DNA of 64,000 nucleotides. It comes from Pedobacter cryoconitis (GTDB lineage: Bacteria; Bacteroidota; Bacteroidia; Sphingobacteriales; Sphingobacteriaceae). The translations under genes and the position numbers were made by a program. The notes beneath the pieces were generated by a model. That model worked only from the letters and a program-made list of their open reading frames with translations, had not been told where the DNA came from and did no database searches. This document shows positions 8,195 through 17,653 of this stretch, piece after piece (the first letter of the stretch is position 1; each line of letters opens with the position of its first letter). The stretch is taken from assembly GCF_014207135.1 (NCBI RefSeq), contig NZ_JACHCC010000003.1, forward strand, positions 346,701 through 410,700. The letters are read 5' to 3'.

Positions 8195-10033
8195 ATGAAA
8201 GCTAATTACAGAACCATTTTTACAGTGGGTTTGCTGATATTGATATTTCAGATAAGTGCAAAGCAAAACTTTCTGTTATTCCATACCATTGTCGAGTTAT
8301 CTTCAATTGTTATTGCATTTGCTGTTTTTATTGTCACCTGGAACACCCGTAAAATGCTGGATAACAATTATCTGTATTTTGTAGGAATAGCTTATGTTTT
8401 CATTGGTACTTTAGATCTGCTGCATACAATTACCTATCCCGGGATGAATATTATTCCTGGAACTATTTTTTACACCAATCAGTTTTGGGTAGCCACCAGG
8501 TTCTTGGAAGCTTCTGCTTTTATTATGGGATTTTGGTTTCTGAAAAGAAGAAAGACACTGAATGGGGATATTACTATCTTATCTTTTTGTTTGGTTACTA
8601 CGTTGATTGTACTGTCTATATTAACCTGGAAGATATTTCCAGTCTGCTATATTGCTGGTGTAGGGCAGACTGCTTTTAAAATAGGTGCAGAATATGTAAT
8701 TATAGCGATGCTTTTCTTTGCCGGGTTGCTGCTTTATAGTTCCAGGATTAGTTTTACCCCCACAGTTTTCCGGTTTTTAGCTCTTTCTTTGCTTTTCGCT
8801 GTGCTGAGTGAATTTTGTTTTACTTTATATGTCTCTATATTCAGTTTGCCAAATGAGCTTGGTCACTATGCTAAACTGATTTCGTTCTTTTTAATTTATA
8901 AAGCCAACGTGGAAACGGGTTTCACTAATCCAACGGAGTTGATTTTTAAGGACCTGAAAGATAATGAGGTAAAATACAGGACGCTTGCGGAGAACCTTCC
9001 AGAGTTGATATTCAGGTTTGACAGGGCTTTTAAATGTCTGTACGCTAATAAGGCCCTCGGAGAATTTCTTCAGCATGAACGTGAGCCTTATACCGGTAAG
9101 AAGCTGAGTCATATGGGCTTTCCGAAGTCATTTGAAGATTTGCTTATCAAATTGCTGATCGAGGTAAAACAAAGCAGGGTTATCCATGAGACCAATTTCG
9201 ATTTGAAGGAAGCTAATTATGCCTATTCTTTTTCTATACAGGTTATTCCGGAATATGGCATTGATCATCATCACGGAACTTATCTGATTATTTGTCATGA
9301 TATCACCGAACTTAAAATCACAGAGAAGAGGTTGCATGAATTGAATGCGACAAAGGATAAGTTTTTTTCGATTATTGCACATGATCTGAGAAATCCCTTT
9401 ACTTCATTAATTTCCTTCAGTGAGATGATTTACAAAAATGTTAACAGACTGAGTGCAGAGAAGATCGAAAATTTTGCGATGAGAATGAATGATTCGGCCA
9501 GACAGGCTTTTACCCTCCTGGAGAATCTTTTACATTGGTCAAAGATGCAGACGGGGGTATTAAAGCCAGATCTCGAGCAATTGAATGCAGTAGAGCTGTT
9601 AAATGAAATTAAATACATTTCTTCTGCTATCGCTATGACCAAAGGTGTCGAAATCAATATTGAGGAGAGTTCTTCAGGCAGGATACTGGCAGATAAGCAA
9701 ATGATGGATACTGTGCTGAGAAATATTCTTACCAATGCCATCAAATTCAGCTATGAGAATAGCAACATAGTGTTAAAGGCTTATGATCATCAGGAGAATG
9801 TGGTGTTTTCAGTTAAAGATTCCGGTGTAGGAATTTCAAAAGAAAATATAGAGCTGTTGTTCAGGACCGACCGGAACTTTTCAACTACAGGTACGCAGCA
9901 TGAAAAAGGCACCGGCCTTGGTTTAAAACTTTGCAGGGAATTTGTAGAAATAAGCGGTGGCAGTATCTGGCTGGAAAGCGAGCCTGGTTTGGGTACAACC
10001 ATTTACTTTACCATTCCATCAGTGAAAAACTAA
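8195..10033 (+). CDS. MASE3-domain sensor histidine kinase with PAS domain
   Basis: A 612-residue membrane kinase. About seven hydrophobic segments in roughly residues 5-235 form a MASE3 sensor (TLDLLHTITYPGMNI is characteristic). A PAS domain follows (YRTLAENLPELIFRFD onward), then HisKA with the phospho-accepting His in FFSIIAHDLRNPF (residue 396) and an HATPase domain with NAIKFSYEN, DSGVGI and GTGLGL. There is no receiver domain and no partner regulator next door, so its output is unknown. A TTG eight codons upstream (8171) is in frame; I use the ATG at 8195. The amidase downstream is convergent and shares a terminator. Confidence 0.9.
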   Translation: MKANYRTIFTVGLLILIFQISAKQNFLLFHTIVELSSIVIAFAVFIVTWNTRKMLDNNYLYFVGIAYVFIGTLDLLHTITYPGMNIIPGTIFYTNQFWVATRFLEASAFIMGFWFLKRRKTLNGDITILSFCLVTTLIVLSILTWKIFPVCYIAGVGQTAFKIGAEYVIIAMLFFAGLLLYSSRISFTPTVFRFLALSLLFAVLSEFCFTLYVSIFSLPNELGHYAKLISFFLIYKANVETGFTNPTELIFKDLKDNEVKYRTLAENLPELIFRFDRAFKCLYANKALGEFLQHEREPYTGKKLSHMGFPKSFEDLLIKLLIEVKQSRVIHETNFDLKEANYAYSFSIQVIPEYGIDHHHGTYLIICHDITELKITEKRLHELNATKDKFFSIIAHDLRNPFTSLISFSEMIYKNVNRLSAEKIENFAMRMNDSARQAFTLLENLLHWSKMQTGVLKPDLEQLNAVELLNEIKYISSAIAMTKGVEINIEESSSGRILADKQMMDTVLRNILTNAIKFSYENSNIVLKAYDHQENVVFSVKDSGVGISKENIELLFRTDRNFSTTGTQHEKGTGLGLKLCREFVEISGGSIWLESEPGLGTTIYFTIPSVKN

Positions 10034-10039
10034 AAAAAA

Positions 10040-10055
10040 AGCCTCAGATGAGGCT
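10040..10055. terminator. Bidirectional terminator between the kinase and amidase genes
   Basis: A short stem, AGCCTC and GAGGCT with a 4-base loop. On the minus strand a run of nine T residues follows directly, making it a strong terminator for the amidase. On the plus strand the tail is TTAATTAATTT. Confidence 0.8.
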
Positions 10056-10937
10056 TTAATTAATTTCGGTTAACTGTTTGGTATATTCGAGAATGGCATT
10101 TTTGATATTCTGAACTATTTCCTGTCTTCCACTTGGTGAATTGATATATTCTTCTTCCTGCGGATTACTGATAAAACCAATTTCAGTTAGTACAGCAGGC
10201 ATTCCTGCTCTTGCCAGCACAGCCAGACTTTGTTCTTTAACACCCCGGTTAACACGGCCTGCTTTAATATATTGCTGCTGGATCAGTGTAGCCAGTTTAA
10301 TACTCTGACGACGATAGGCATTTTTCATCAGGGAAAGTACAATAAAACTTTCGGGGTCATTAGGGTTGTAACCATCGTAATTGTCCTTGTAATCCTTTTC
10401 TAAGAGGATTACAGCATTCTCTCTGACTGCTACGTCCTGTTCTCCTAATCTTCCGGAACCGGAAACAAAAGTTTCTACACCGGTTGTTTCAGTTCTGCCG
10501 CGCATACTGCCCGGCATTGAGTTACAATGGATAGAAATAAACAGATCGGCATGGGCCTTATTGGCCATTTCTATACGTTCGTAAAGGGGTATAAATACAT
10601 CTTCAGTACGGGTGTAAATTACTTTCGTATGCGGAATTTCCTGCTCAATGGTTTGTCCGAGCAACAAGGCAACTGCCAGGGCAACATCCTTTTCTTTGGA
10701 AAACAAACCTCTGGTAGATCCATCTTTACCACCGTGTCCGGCATCAATAACGATAACCATTGGTTTGGCTGCCGAAGCTGGCACAAGCTGCTGAGTAGGC
10801 TGTTGAATAGGCTGAACCGGCTGCGGAGTTGGATTTACTACCGGTACAGTCTGCGCAAAAGAAAGGTAAGAACTAAATAAAAAAAGAGCTGTAGAAATGG
10901 TTCTGAAGGCTATTTTGTGTTTAACGTTTTCAGGCAT
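10056..10937 (-). CDS. N-acetylmuramoyl-L-alanine amidase
   Basis: A 293-residue Amidase_3 enzyme that cleaves the bond between muramic acid and the stem peptide of peptidoglycan. A signal peptide ends near residue 28 (SFAQ). A Pro/Gln-rich linker (about 30-55) leads to the catalytic domain. The zinc ligands and catalytic Glu are in place: H68 in IDAGHGGKDG, E82 in the following helix, H137 in ISIHCNS, and E252 in LTEIGFISN. No cell-wall binding or LysM domain is present. A -7-like box lies 62 bases upstream of the start. Probably a cell-separation or wall-turnover enzyme acting in the periplasm. Confidence 0.93.
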   Translation of the reverse strand: MPENVKHKIAFRTISTALFLFSSYLSFAQTVPVVNPTPQPVQPIQQPTQQLVPASAAKPMVIVIDAGHGGKDGSTRGLFSKEKDVALAVALLLGQTIEQEIPHTKVIYTRTEDVFIPLYERIEMANKAHADLFISIHCNSMPGSMRGRTETTGVETFVSGSGRLGEQDVAVRENAVILLEKDYKDNYDGYNPNDPESFIVLSLMKNAYRRQSIKLATLIQQQYIKAGRVNRGVKEQSLAVLARAGMPAVLTEIGFISNPQEEEYINSPSGRQEIVQNIKNAILEYTKQLTEIN

Positions 10938-10998
10938 TATTTTTTGGTGGTTTGTTTAATATTGCTTGTCTCCCCTGAAGGGTTAATTTACAAATTTA

Positions 10999-11006
10999 CA
11001 AAGATA
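10999..11006 (-). promoter_or_regulatory. Candidate -7 box of the amidase gene
   Basis: Read on the minus strand this is TATCTTTG, an exact match to TAnnTTTG. No TTTG is seen at the -33 position, so the promoter call is tentative. Confidence 0.4.
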
Positions 11007-11048
11007 ACGCCGGAATTTTAAACTTAGTTCGAATTCTTATAAAGAGAA

Positions 11049-13463
11049 TTAGTTGGATACCCTGCCTTGTTCTTCAGTTGTACCTGTTTTTCTGTCTCTT
11101 GCAGTCTTAATTTTCATATTTCCAAATTTATAGCTGAAGCTTAACGAAAACCTGCGGCTTTCCCATTCATTCTGCCAATAGGTATTTACATTGTTATATT
11201 TTAACAGCGTGCGATATTTTGCGGTGTCAAAGATATCTCTCAGTTTGAAGGCTATAGTAGCTTTTTTATGCATGAAGATCTTCTTTGCGCCAAAGTCAAT
11301 CTGCGAATAGGAGAGAGTTCTGCCCAGGCCTGATACAGATGGAGAACCGTAAGCTGCAGCAAGTGTTAACTGGTAATCTTTTGGCAAAGTAAAGGTGTTT
11401 TCAGTACTGGCCGACCAGCTGACCTTACTGCTGTTGTATTGTGTGCCCTGTACGGGCGATTTAACGGCGTCATAAGCCATGGAAACCTCATTGTTGGTGT
11501 TCCACCATTTAAAGAGATTAAAAGGGCTGCCTGTCGCGATATAGATATTCGTTGAGCTGCCCAGATTTTGTTCGATGCTGATGCTTTCTTTGGTCTGATC
11601 GTTCTGATAAATTACAGGGTTGATCACATCAGTGGTTCTGGAATAGTTCAGGCTTAATACCCTGAAGTTTTTATAAGAATAGGTAAGCTCTATGTTGTTT
11701 GATAGTTCAGGTAACAGCAAGGGGTTGCCCTGTATGGCAGTATAGGGATCGCTGTAAAGTGTAAAAGGATTGAGATTACTATAATTGGGGCGGTTGATTC
11801 TCCGGGCGTATTTTGCATTTAGTGTATTGCTGGTGTCTACTTTCCAGGTAGCAAAAAAAGTAGGGAACAACTGCCAGTATTTGCGGTTGATTAATGTATT
11901 TGTGGAAGATGAGGTGCCATTACCAAGGGTTTGCTCAGCTCTTAAGCCTCCCTTTAGTTCCAGGCTCTTAAAAGATTTGGTAGCAGTTATATATGTTGCA
12001 TTAATATGTTCATTATATAAAAATGTATTTGTGCGGTTTATTGCATTTATCCATCCGGTTGTTTTAAGAGAATCAAAGCGGACATCATTTTGTGTGCTAA
12101 CCCAGCTTGTTTTTAATCCGGCTTCAGCTTTAAAAGTTTTGGAAAAAGGATGGACGTAATCAAGTTTAAAAGAGTAGATTGAAACTGCTCCCGATCCACT
12201 GTTTCTTAATTGCACAGGATCACCAATAACTGAATTGTCAGCCCGATAATAGGTATTGATATAATGCTCATTCCTGGAATTGTTATAGCTAACATAATCT
12301 GCGTCTACACCCAGAACTCTGCCAGAGGTGTCAATTTGAAAACGATAATTTAAGTTGTAAGCATAGTTACCGGAAGTGTTCTTCTGAGGGTTCTTTGAAT
12401 TTACTTTTTCAGTTATATTATGCTGGGCATCATAACTGACAGAGTTACTGTAGCCATCAGTTGTATAGGGGTTCTCAGCTCCATTTACGATTATGCCAAA
12501 TGTATGTCTGTCATTTAGAAAATAGTCTGCACCTACAGTGTAACCAACCGATTTAGTGATTGGTCTCCAAAGATTTACCAGGTCCATCTGTGTATTATCT
12601 ATTGTTCTATTTAAAACCAGCCTGTTATAAGAGTTACTATATCCTGTATTCACGCGCATGTAGGTGCTTAATTTCCCGGTATTGTAATTCAGGTTGATTC
12701 CTCCGTTTGCTTTGGGGTATTTGCCATAACCGGCACCCAGGTTCAGGTTGCCGTTCATTCCTTTCATTTTATTTCTTTTCAGTTTGATGTTGATAATACC
12801 AGCCGATCCGGCAGCATCAAACGATGAAGGAGGGCTTGACATGAGCTCAATTTTACTGATCACATCGGCAGGTAATGATTTCAGATAAGCGGTGAGGTCA
12901 GTGCCTGTCATATAACTCATTTTTCCATCGATCATTACATTTACACCTGTTCTGCCTTTCATGACAATATTCTCATCTTTGTCCAGATGTATACCGGGTG
13001 CCTTTTTTAGTACTTCGAGTGCATCATCTCCGGTGGTATTCATTTGTTCCACATCGACTACTGTACGGTCAGATTTTTCGGCAATAACGGCCTGTTTATA
13101 AGAAATTGATACTTCTTTCAAGGTATTTATCTGTTGCTCCAGCATAATTTCAGGAACTGAGACTGCTGTTTTTTCTACTTTAAATAATTGACTGCTTACC
13201 CGGTGATAATTGATAGCTGCAACTTTGATTAAATACTGTCCTGGGCGGATATTCTCAAACTGATAACGTCCTTTTTCATCCGTTATTTGTATTCCGGATT
13301 TTACTGAATCAGGAAGATGGAGTAATAATACAGTCGCGGCTTCAACCGGTTTGTTCCCTTTTTCTATTACTGTTCCTTTAATTTTTGCTGTTTGAGCATA
13401 TGTTATAGAAATAAAAGATAAGGTGATCAGGAGGCAGGTGGCATGTTTGTAGAAAAGGTTCAT
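11049..13463 (-). CDS. Outer-membrane beta-barrel protein, TonB-receptor-like (OMP_b-brl_3 type)
   Basis: An 804-residue outer-membrane protein. The ATG at 13463 gives a clean signal peptide (residues 1-23, then Gln); an in-frame ATG 18 codons upstream would spoil it. After the signal come a carboxypeptidase-regulatory beta-sandwich (KIKGTVIEKGNKPVEAATVL), a TonB plug domain (VMIDGKMSYMTGTD, then SAGIINIKLKRNK) and a large barrel with alternating aromatic strands (RINRPNYSNLNPFTLYSDP). No SusD partner is adjacent, so it is not a standard glycan-import pair; this family is widespread in Sphingobacteriaceae without known cargo. Its start faces the divergent LytS gene, so the two-component pair may regulate it. 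Confidence 0.88.
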   Translation of the reverse strand: MNLFYKHATCLLITLSFISITYAQTAKIKGTVIEKGNKPVEAATVLLLHLPDSVKSGIQITDEKGRYQFENIRPGQYLIKVAAINYHRVSSQLFKVEKTAVSVPEIMLEQQINTLKEVSISYKQAVIAEKSDRTVVDVEQMNTTGDDALEVLKKAPGIHLDKDENIVMKGRTGVNVMIDGKMSYMTGTDLTAYLKSLPADVISKIELMSSPPSSFDAAGSAGIINIKLKRNKMKGMNGNLNLGAGYGKYPKANGGINLNYNTGKLSTYMRVNTGYSNSYNRLVLNRTIDNTQMDLVNLWRPITKSVGYTVGADYFLNDRHTFGIIVNGAENPYTTDGYSNSVSYDAQHNITEKVNSKNPQKNTSGNYAYNLNYRFQIDTSGRVLGVDADYVSYNNSRNEHYINTYYRADNSVIGDPVQLRNSGSGAVSIYSFKLDYVHPFSKTFKAEAGLKTSWVSTQNDVRFDSLKTTGWINAINRTNTFLYNEHINATYITATKSFKSLELKGGLRAEQTLGNGTSSSTNTLINRKYWQLFPTFFATWKVDTSNTLNAKYARRINRPNYSNLNPFTLYSDPYTAIQGNPLLLPELSNNIELTYSYKNFRVLSLNYSRTTDVINPVIYQNDQTKESISIEQNLGSSTNIYIATGSPFNLFKWWNTNNEVSMAYDAVKSPVQGTQYNSSKVSWSASTENTFTLPKDYQLTLAAAYGSPSVSGLGRTLSYSQIDFGAKKIFMHKKATIAFKLRDIFDTAKYRTLLKYNNVNTYWQNEWESRRFSLSFSYKFGNMKIKTARDRKTGTTEEQGRVSN

Positions 13464-13660
13464 CGTAATGGTGTTTATGATTGTTTCCTCAAAACTGGAG
13501 AATGGGATTAAAACCATAAATAATATGATACGAACCCGTCAGAATATTATCCCTACGCCGATATTCCGGTTTATATTTCAAAAATGGGTGTTGGGATTAT
13601 ATTTTCAGGGTTTGGGATAAGAATATATAAAGGCTTCCGGTCTTTTGTTAGTTTTATACC

Positions 13661-14671
13661 ATGAAGAATCAAAAGAATGTTTTAATTCACTTGTCTTGCT
13701 GGGTATTGATGGTGGTTTATATTTATATAGGCCAATTGTTAAAGGGATTAAAGACGGATATTCTGTATTTCAACTATTCAGTTTTTGTAGTACATCTGAT
13801 AGAATTCTATATCTGTTATCTCTGGGTCTTTCCGCGGTTTTTAAAAAAGGGTAAAGGTCTGTATCTGGTTATCGGTCTTTGTATTGCTATGGGGGCTTTT
13901 ATTGCTCTCAGATATATGATTGAACAGGTTCTTTTTTCTTATTTCCTGGGATTTCAAAATTATGGCCCTGATACAACCATGACATTTTATATCATAGATA
14001 ATCTATATTACGGCAGCTCTTATATCTTCCTGGCTGCGGCTGTCTGGAGTGTGCAGAATGCATTTAAGTCTGATAAGCTGAATAAACAATTAAAAGATGA
14101 GGCCATAAAAGCTGAGCTTTCTTTTTTGAAGTCACAGATTAATCCTCATTTTCTATATAATACACTCAACTATATTTATTCCTTAGCTATCCCTGTTTCA
14201 GATCAGCTGGCTTCGGCTGTATTGCGTTTATCTGATCTGATGAGGTACACTTTAGCGGAAAGCACTGACGGAAAAGTTAGCCTGGCTAAGGAGATAGACT
14301 ATTTACAAAGTTATATAGAGTTGTTCCGGATGCGGTTTGAACCAAATTTCTATGTGGAATTTGAACTGACAGGGGTAACTGAACAACAAAAGATAGCTTC
14401 GCTGTTATTAATTCCTTTTATAGAAAATGCTTTTAAACATGGGGTATTGAATGAACCGGAACATCCGGTTCGTATCCAGTTGCAGCTTCAGGACAAACAA
14501 TTGTTTTTTAGTGTAAGCAATACCATCAACAATCACCAGAAAGATAGGTCCAGCGGGATTGGACTGGTTAATATTCACCGAAGGCTGGATCTGATTTATC
14601 CTGATAAACACGAACTGAATATTGTCAGAAAAGGGGATGTTTATCAGACTACCCTGGTTATCAAATTATAG
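13661..14671 (+). CDS. LytS-type membrane sensor histidine kinase
   Basis: A 336-residue kinase of the His_kinase (PF06580) family. The first 135 residues hold about four membrane segments with no separate sensor domain. The phospho-accepting His is in FLKSQINPHFLYNTLNYIYS (H163), and the ATPase part shows IPFIENAFKHG and SSGIGLVNIHRRL. It is paired with the LytTR response regulator 68 bases downstream. Divergent from the outer-membrane barrel gene at 11049-13463, which may be a target. Confidence 0.92.
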   Translation: MKNQKNVLIHLSCWVLMVVYIYIGQLLKGLKTDILYFNYSVFVVHLIEFYICYLWVFPRFLKKGKGLYLVIGLCIAMGAFIALRYMIEQVLFSYFLGFQNYGPDTTMTFYIIDNLYYGSSYIFLAAAVWSVQNAFKSDKLNKQLKDEAIKAELSFLKSQINPHFLYNTLNYIYSLAIPVSDQLASAVLRLSDLMRYTLAESTDGKVSLAKEIDYLQSYIELFRMRFEPNFYVEFELTGVTEQQKIASLLLIPFIENAFKHGVLNEPEHPVRIQLQLQDKQLFFSVSNTINNHQKDRSSGIGLVNIHRRLDLIYPDKHELNIVRKGDVYQTTLVIKL

Positions 14672-14739
14672 TGAATTGTATTTTTGATAGCACTAACTTT
14701 ACTAAATCATTCCCAATTATAAATTTAAAAGAATACCTG

Positions 14740-15474
14740 ATGATCCGTTGTATTGCTGTTGACGACGAAGCTTATGCTTCAGAAATCCTTGCTGGTTTTA
14801 TAAAAAAAATTCCTTTCCTTGAATTAGTAGGTACAACGACTAATGCTTTTGAAGCGCTGGCCTGGGTACAGCAAGGTAAAGTTGATCTTGTATTTCTCGA
14901 TATTCAGATGCCTGAACTGACGGGGATACAGTTTATGAAGATCTGCGGTGCGCAGTGTAAAATCATCCTGACGACTGCTTATCCGGAGTATGCTTTAGAT
15001 GGATTTGAACATGATGTGATAGATTATCTGTTGAAACCCATAGCTTTTGAGCGATTTTATAAAGCAGCACTTAAGGCAGATGTGATCCTGAATCCAGGGC
15101 CGGTTTTACAGCAAACTGAACAATTGAAGACTGAAGTTATACCAGCACCCAGTACAGATTATATGTTTATCAAAGGGGATAGTAAGAATAAGTTTTCAAA
15201 GGTCAACTATGAAGATATCCTCTATGTAGAAGGATTGAAAAACTATATTTCTATCTATACAGCGAATCAGCGTATCATCACTTATCAATCTTTAAGAGAC
15301 CTGGAAGCACAATTGCCTGTACCTCCATTTTACAGGGTACACAAATCCTATATTGTGGCTATTGATAAAATCAGAATTGTAGATGGGAATACTATTTATA
15401 TCGAGGATCAGACTATTCCAATAGGGGAGACTTATAAGGAAGAATTTTTTAAACTTATCAAAGAAGGCAGGTAG
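14740..15474 (+). CDS. LytTR-family response regulator
   Basis: A 244-residue regulator. The receiver has acidic residues D8 and D9, phospho-acceptor D54 in VFLDIQMPELTG and K99 in YLLKPI. The C-terminal LytTR DNA-binding domain runs from about 145 to 242 (DILYVEGLKNYISIY, FYRVHKSYIVAIDKI). Starting at the ATG at 14740 gives the normal receiver beginning MIRCIAVDDE; an in-frame GTG at 14671 would add 23 unrelated residues. Partner of the LytS kinase immediately upstream. LytTR proteins usually bind paired direct repeats, but none was identified with certainty here. Confidence 0.93.
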   Translation: MIRCIAVDDEAYASEILAGFIKKIPFLELVGTTTNAFEALAWVQQGKVDLVFLDIQMPELTGIQFMKICGAQCKIILTTAYPEYALDGFEHDVIDYLLKPIAFERFYKAALKADVILNPGPVLQQTEQLKTEVIPAPSTDYMFIKGDSKNKFSKVNYEDILYVEGLKNYISIYTANQRIITYQSLRDLEAQLPVPPFYRVHKSYIVAIDKIRIVDGNTIYIEDQTIPIGETYKEEFFKLIKEGR

Positions 15475-15657
15475 TTTTTTTACCCACAATATGTGATTGT
15501 TTGTTTTTTATAAACTTGTTAGTCAGTTAATTTGTTTTATTTATATAAAGTTAGACTTCTTGGTTGTGTATTGGAATCTCAGGAAGATTAAAACTCCCGG
15601 TCTAACAATTACTCTGATAAAAAAGTATTATACTTGAACCGAATAAATATTAAACCT

Positions 15658-16167
15658 ATGAAAAAAGGACTCCTGCTCTTCCTGTTGACATTTAATTTAA
15701 CGATGGTTCCTGTTTTGATGAAAGCGCAGACTGTGCTGAATGATGCAGTAGTTAAAGTTGAAGGAGGAGCGAATACTCCCCTCATAATTACTCATGATGT
15801 ATTAAAGACTTTCCCGAGAGCAGTAGTAAACCGAAAAGATAAAGACGGAAATAACCACCTCTATACCGGGGCTGCATTAAGTGATATTCTGGCGAAAGCT
15901 GGTACTACTTTGGGAAAGGAACTGAAGGGGGCAAATTTAACCAAATGCCTGTTAGTTGAGGCGATCGATGGTTATCAGGTGACTTTTGCTTTTGCAGAGC
16001 TGGATAAGGCCTTTACAGACAGAATTATCATCCTGGCCGATGAAATGGACGGAAAGCCATTACCGGTCGCTGACGGACCTTATAGGGTAGTTGTCGAGGG
16101 AGAGAAGAAACCTGCCAGATGTATTAAGCAGGTTACCGGGATGTCGATTAAAAGTATCGTCAAATAA
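15658..16167 (+). CDS. Exported molybdopterin-oxidoreductase-fold protein, short
   Basis: A 169-residue exported protein with signal peptide 1-24 (MKAQ junction). The rest resembles the oxidoreductase molybdopterin-binding fold in a minimal form: NNHLYTGAALSDILAKAG, KCLLVEAIDGYQVTFAFAEL and LPVADGPYRVVVEGEKKP. Full enzymes of this fold exceed 250 residues and carry a conserved cofactor Cys; this one is short, so it may bind no molybdenum cofactor. The ATG at 15658 begins the signal peptide; an in-frame TTG at 15634 is less likely. It is followed after 8 bases by a Crp-like regulator, suggesting one operon. Confidence 0.72.
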   Translation: MKKGLLLFLLTFNLTMVPVLMKAQTVLNDAVVKVEGGANTPLIITHDVLKTFPRAVVNRKDKDGNNHLYTGAALSDILAKAGTTLGKELKGANLTKCLLVEAIDGYQVTFAFAELDKAFTDRIIILADEMDGKPLPVADGPYRVVVEGEKKPARCIKQVTGMSIKSIVK

Positions 16168-16175
16168 ACCCTCCT

Positions 16176-16766
16176 ATGCTGGAAGAGAATAAGATCAATC
16201 AATATCTGCAATTTTTCGGGTTACAGCCAGAAGAACTGCTGTCTATATTTAATCTGGCTACAGAGAAAGTCCTTGCCCAGGATGAGGTTTATATTAAAGA
16301 GGGAGGAACCAGCCGTAAGCTGGCGTATATTAAGAAGGGGCTGATCCGTTCTTTTCATTTAAAGGAAAATGGAGATGAAGTAACTGTATTACTTCGCTGG
16401 GAAGATCAGTTCCTGGCTTCATACGACGCTATATTCTTTAGTCAGCCATCGCGGTTCACTTATCATGCGATGGAGCCAACTGTCATTCTGGAGGCTGATT
16501 ATGCCAGTCTGATGGAGTTATTAAATGCGAATCCTAAATTCAGTAGTGCCAAGGACTTTTTCATGAACAGCATGCTTGCCGAGATGATGGAACGGGTAGA
16601 ATCTTTCGTTTTACTGAACCCTGAAGAGCGTTATCTCAGACTGATTAAGGAAAAATCAGATATTGTGCAGCGCTGTCCGGATAAATATATAGCTACTTTA
16701 TTAGGGATTACACCTGTCTCGCTGAGCAGGATACGAAAAAGACTTTCTTCGAGAGCTGGTCATTAA
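16176..16766 (+). CDS. Crp/Fnr-family transcriptional regulator
   Basis: A 196-residue regulator with an N-terminal cyclic-nucleotide-binding beta-roll (VYIKEGGTSRKLAYIKKGLI) and a C-terminal winged helix (KYIATLLGITPVSLSRIRKR). It lacks the Cys cluster of Fnr. Many Bacteroidota relatives do not bind cAMP and their ligand is unknown. It is in one transcription unit with the molybdopterin-fold protein and lies 66 bases before the fatty acid hydroxylase gene, so either could be a target. Confidence 0.88.
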   Translation: MLEENKINQYLQFFGLQPEELLSIFNLATEKVLAQDEVYIKEGGTSRKLAYIKKGLIRSFHLKENGDEVTVLLRWEDQFLASYDAIFFSQPSRFTYHAMEPTVILEADYASLMELLNANPKFSSAKDFFMNSMLAEMMERVESFVLLNPEERYLRLIKEKSDIVQRCPDKYIATLLGITPVSLSRIRKRLSSRAGH

Positions 16767-16832
16767 TTAACCTTTGTTAATTCAGCCTGGTAATGGTATG
16801 ACCTATTTTTGTAATGCTAAAACGTAAGCATT

Positions 16833-17597
16833 ATGGAACAATTCATCGAAATATCACTCAAATTATTCGCTATCTCCGCATTCAGATATTTTATCATTGC
16901 CGGTATTCCTTTTTTTGTGTTTTACAAATTGCTGAGTTCAAAATTCAGTAAGTCCAAGATCCAGTCTAAGCAGGCTTCAAAAAAAGACTTTAGAAGGGAG
17001 ATTCTTCATTCCATGCAAAGCACTGCGATTATGTCTGTGATCGCCTTTCTGGTTTTATTTACACCAGTTAAAAATTACACATTGGTTTATACTGATCTCG
17101 CTGCTTATGGAATCTGGTATATTCCACTGAGTATTATTTTAAGCCTGATCATTCACGATACTTATTTCTACTGGATGCACCGGTTATTACATCATCCTAA
17201 ACTTTTTAAACATACGCATCTGGTTCATCACAAATCGGTCAATCCCTCTCCATGGACATCTTATTCCTTTCATTTCCTCGAGGCAATAGCTGAAGGGTTA
17301 GTGTTGCTGTTTATAGTATTGTTCTTGCCTATGAGTGCTTTAAGTATTGGTATGTTTGTTCTTGTCGGTTTTATGATCAATGTTTACGGACACCTGGGAT
17401 ATGAAATTATGCCGGAATGGTTCAGGAGATCCTGGTTGTTTGAAATCAGTAATACCTCTATTCATCACAATCTGCACCATAGCAAGTTTAAAGGAAATTA
17501 TGGCTTGTACTTCAGGTTCTGGGACAGGTTGATGGGCACTGAACATCCCGATTACGTCAAAGAATATGACAGGGTACAGGCTCAGCGGTTTGGTTAA
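16833..17597 (+). CDS. Sterol desaturase / fatty acid hydroxylase family membrane protein
   Basis: A 254-residue integral membrane di-iron oxygenase. The three His boxes are intact: HDTYFYWMHRLLHH, then KHTHLVHHKS, and HHNLHHSKFKGNYG near the C-terminus. Four or five hydrophobic segments surround them. Family members hydroxylate or desaturate lipids at the membrane; the exact substrate cannot be read. An exact -7-like box (TATTTTTG, 16804-16811) lies 22 bases before the start. No lipid-synthesis genes are adjacent. Confidence 0.88.
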   Translation: MEQFIEISLKLFAISAFRYFIIAGIPFFVFYKLLSSKFSKSKIQSKQASKKDFRREILHSMQSTAIMSVIAFLVLFTPVKNYTLVYTDLAAYGIWYIPLSIILSLIIHDTYFYWMHRLLHHPKLFKHTHLVHHKSVNPSPWTSYSFHFLEAIAEGLVLLFIVLFLPMSALSIGMFVLVGFMINVYGHLGYEIMPEWFRRSWLFEISNTSIHHNLHHSKFKGNYGLYFRFWDRLMGTEHPDYVKEYDRVQAQRFG

Positions 17598-17653
17598 ATG
17601 GTTCGCTGTTATGGAAATTTAATGATGCAGGCATCATAAGCTAAAACAAGATT

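Noticed and set aside
10527..10880. 117-codon open frame opposite the amidase gene
   Set aside because: It lies fully antisense to a gene with all catalytic residues and has no family features of its own.
11785..12159. 124-codon plus-strand frame inside the outer-membrane barrel gene
   Set aside because: Antisense shadow of a well-supported barrel; no domain seen.
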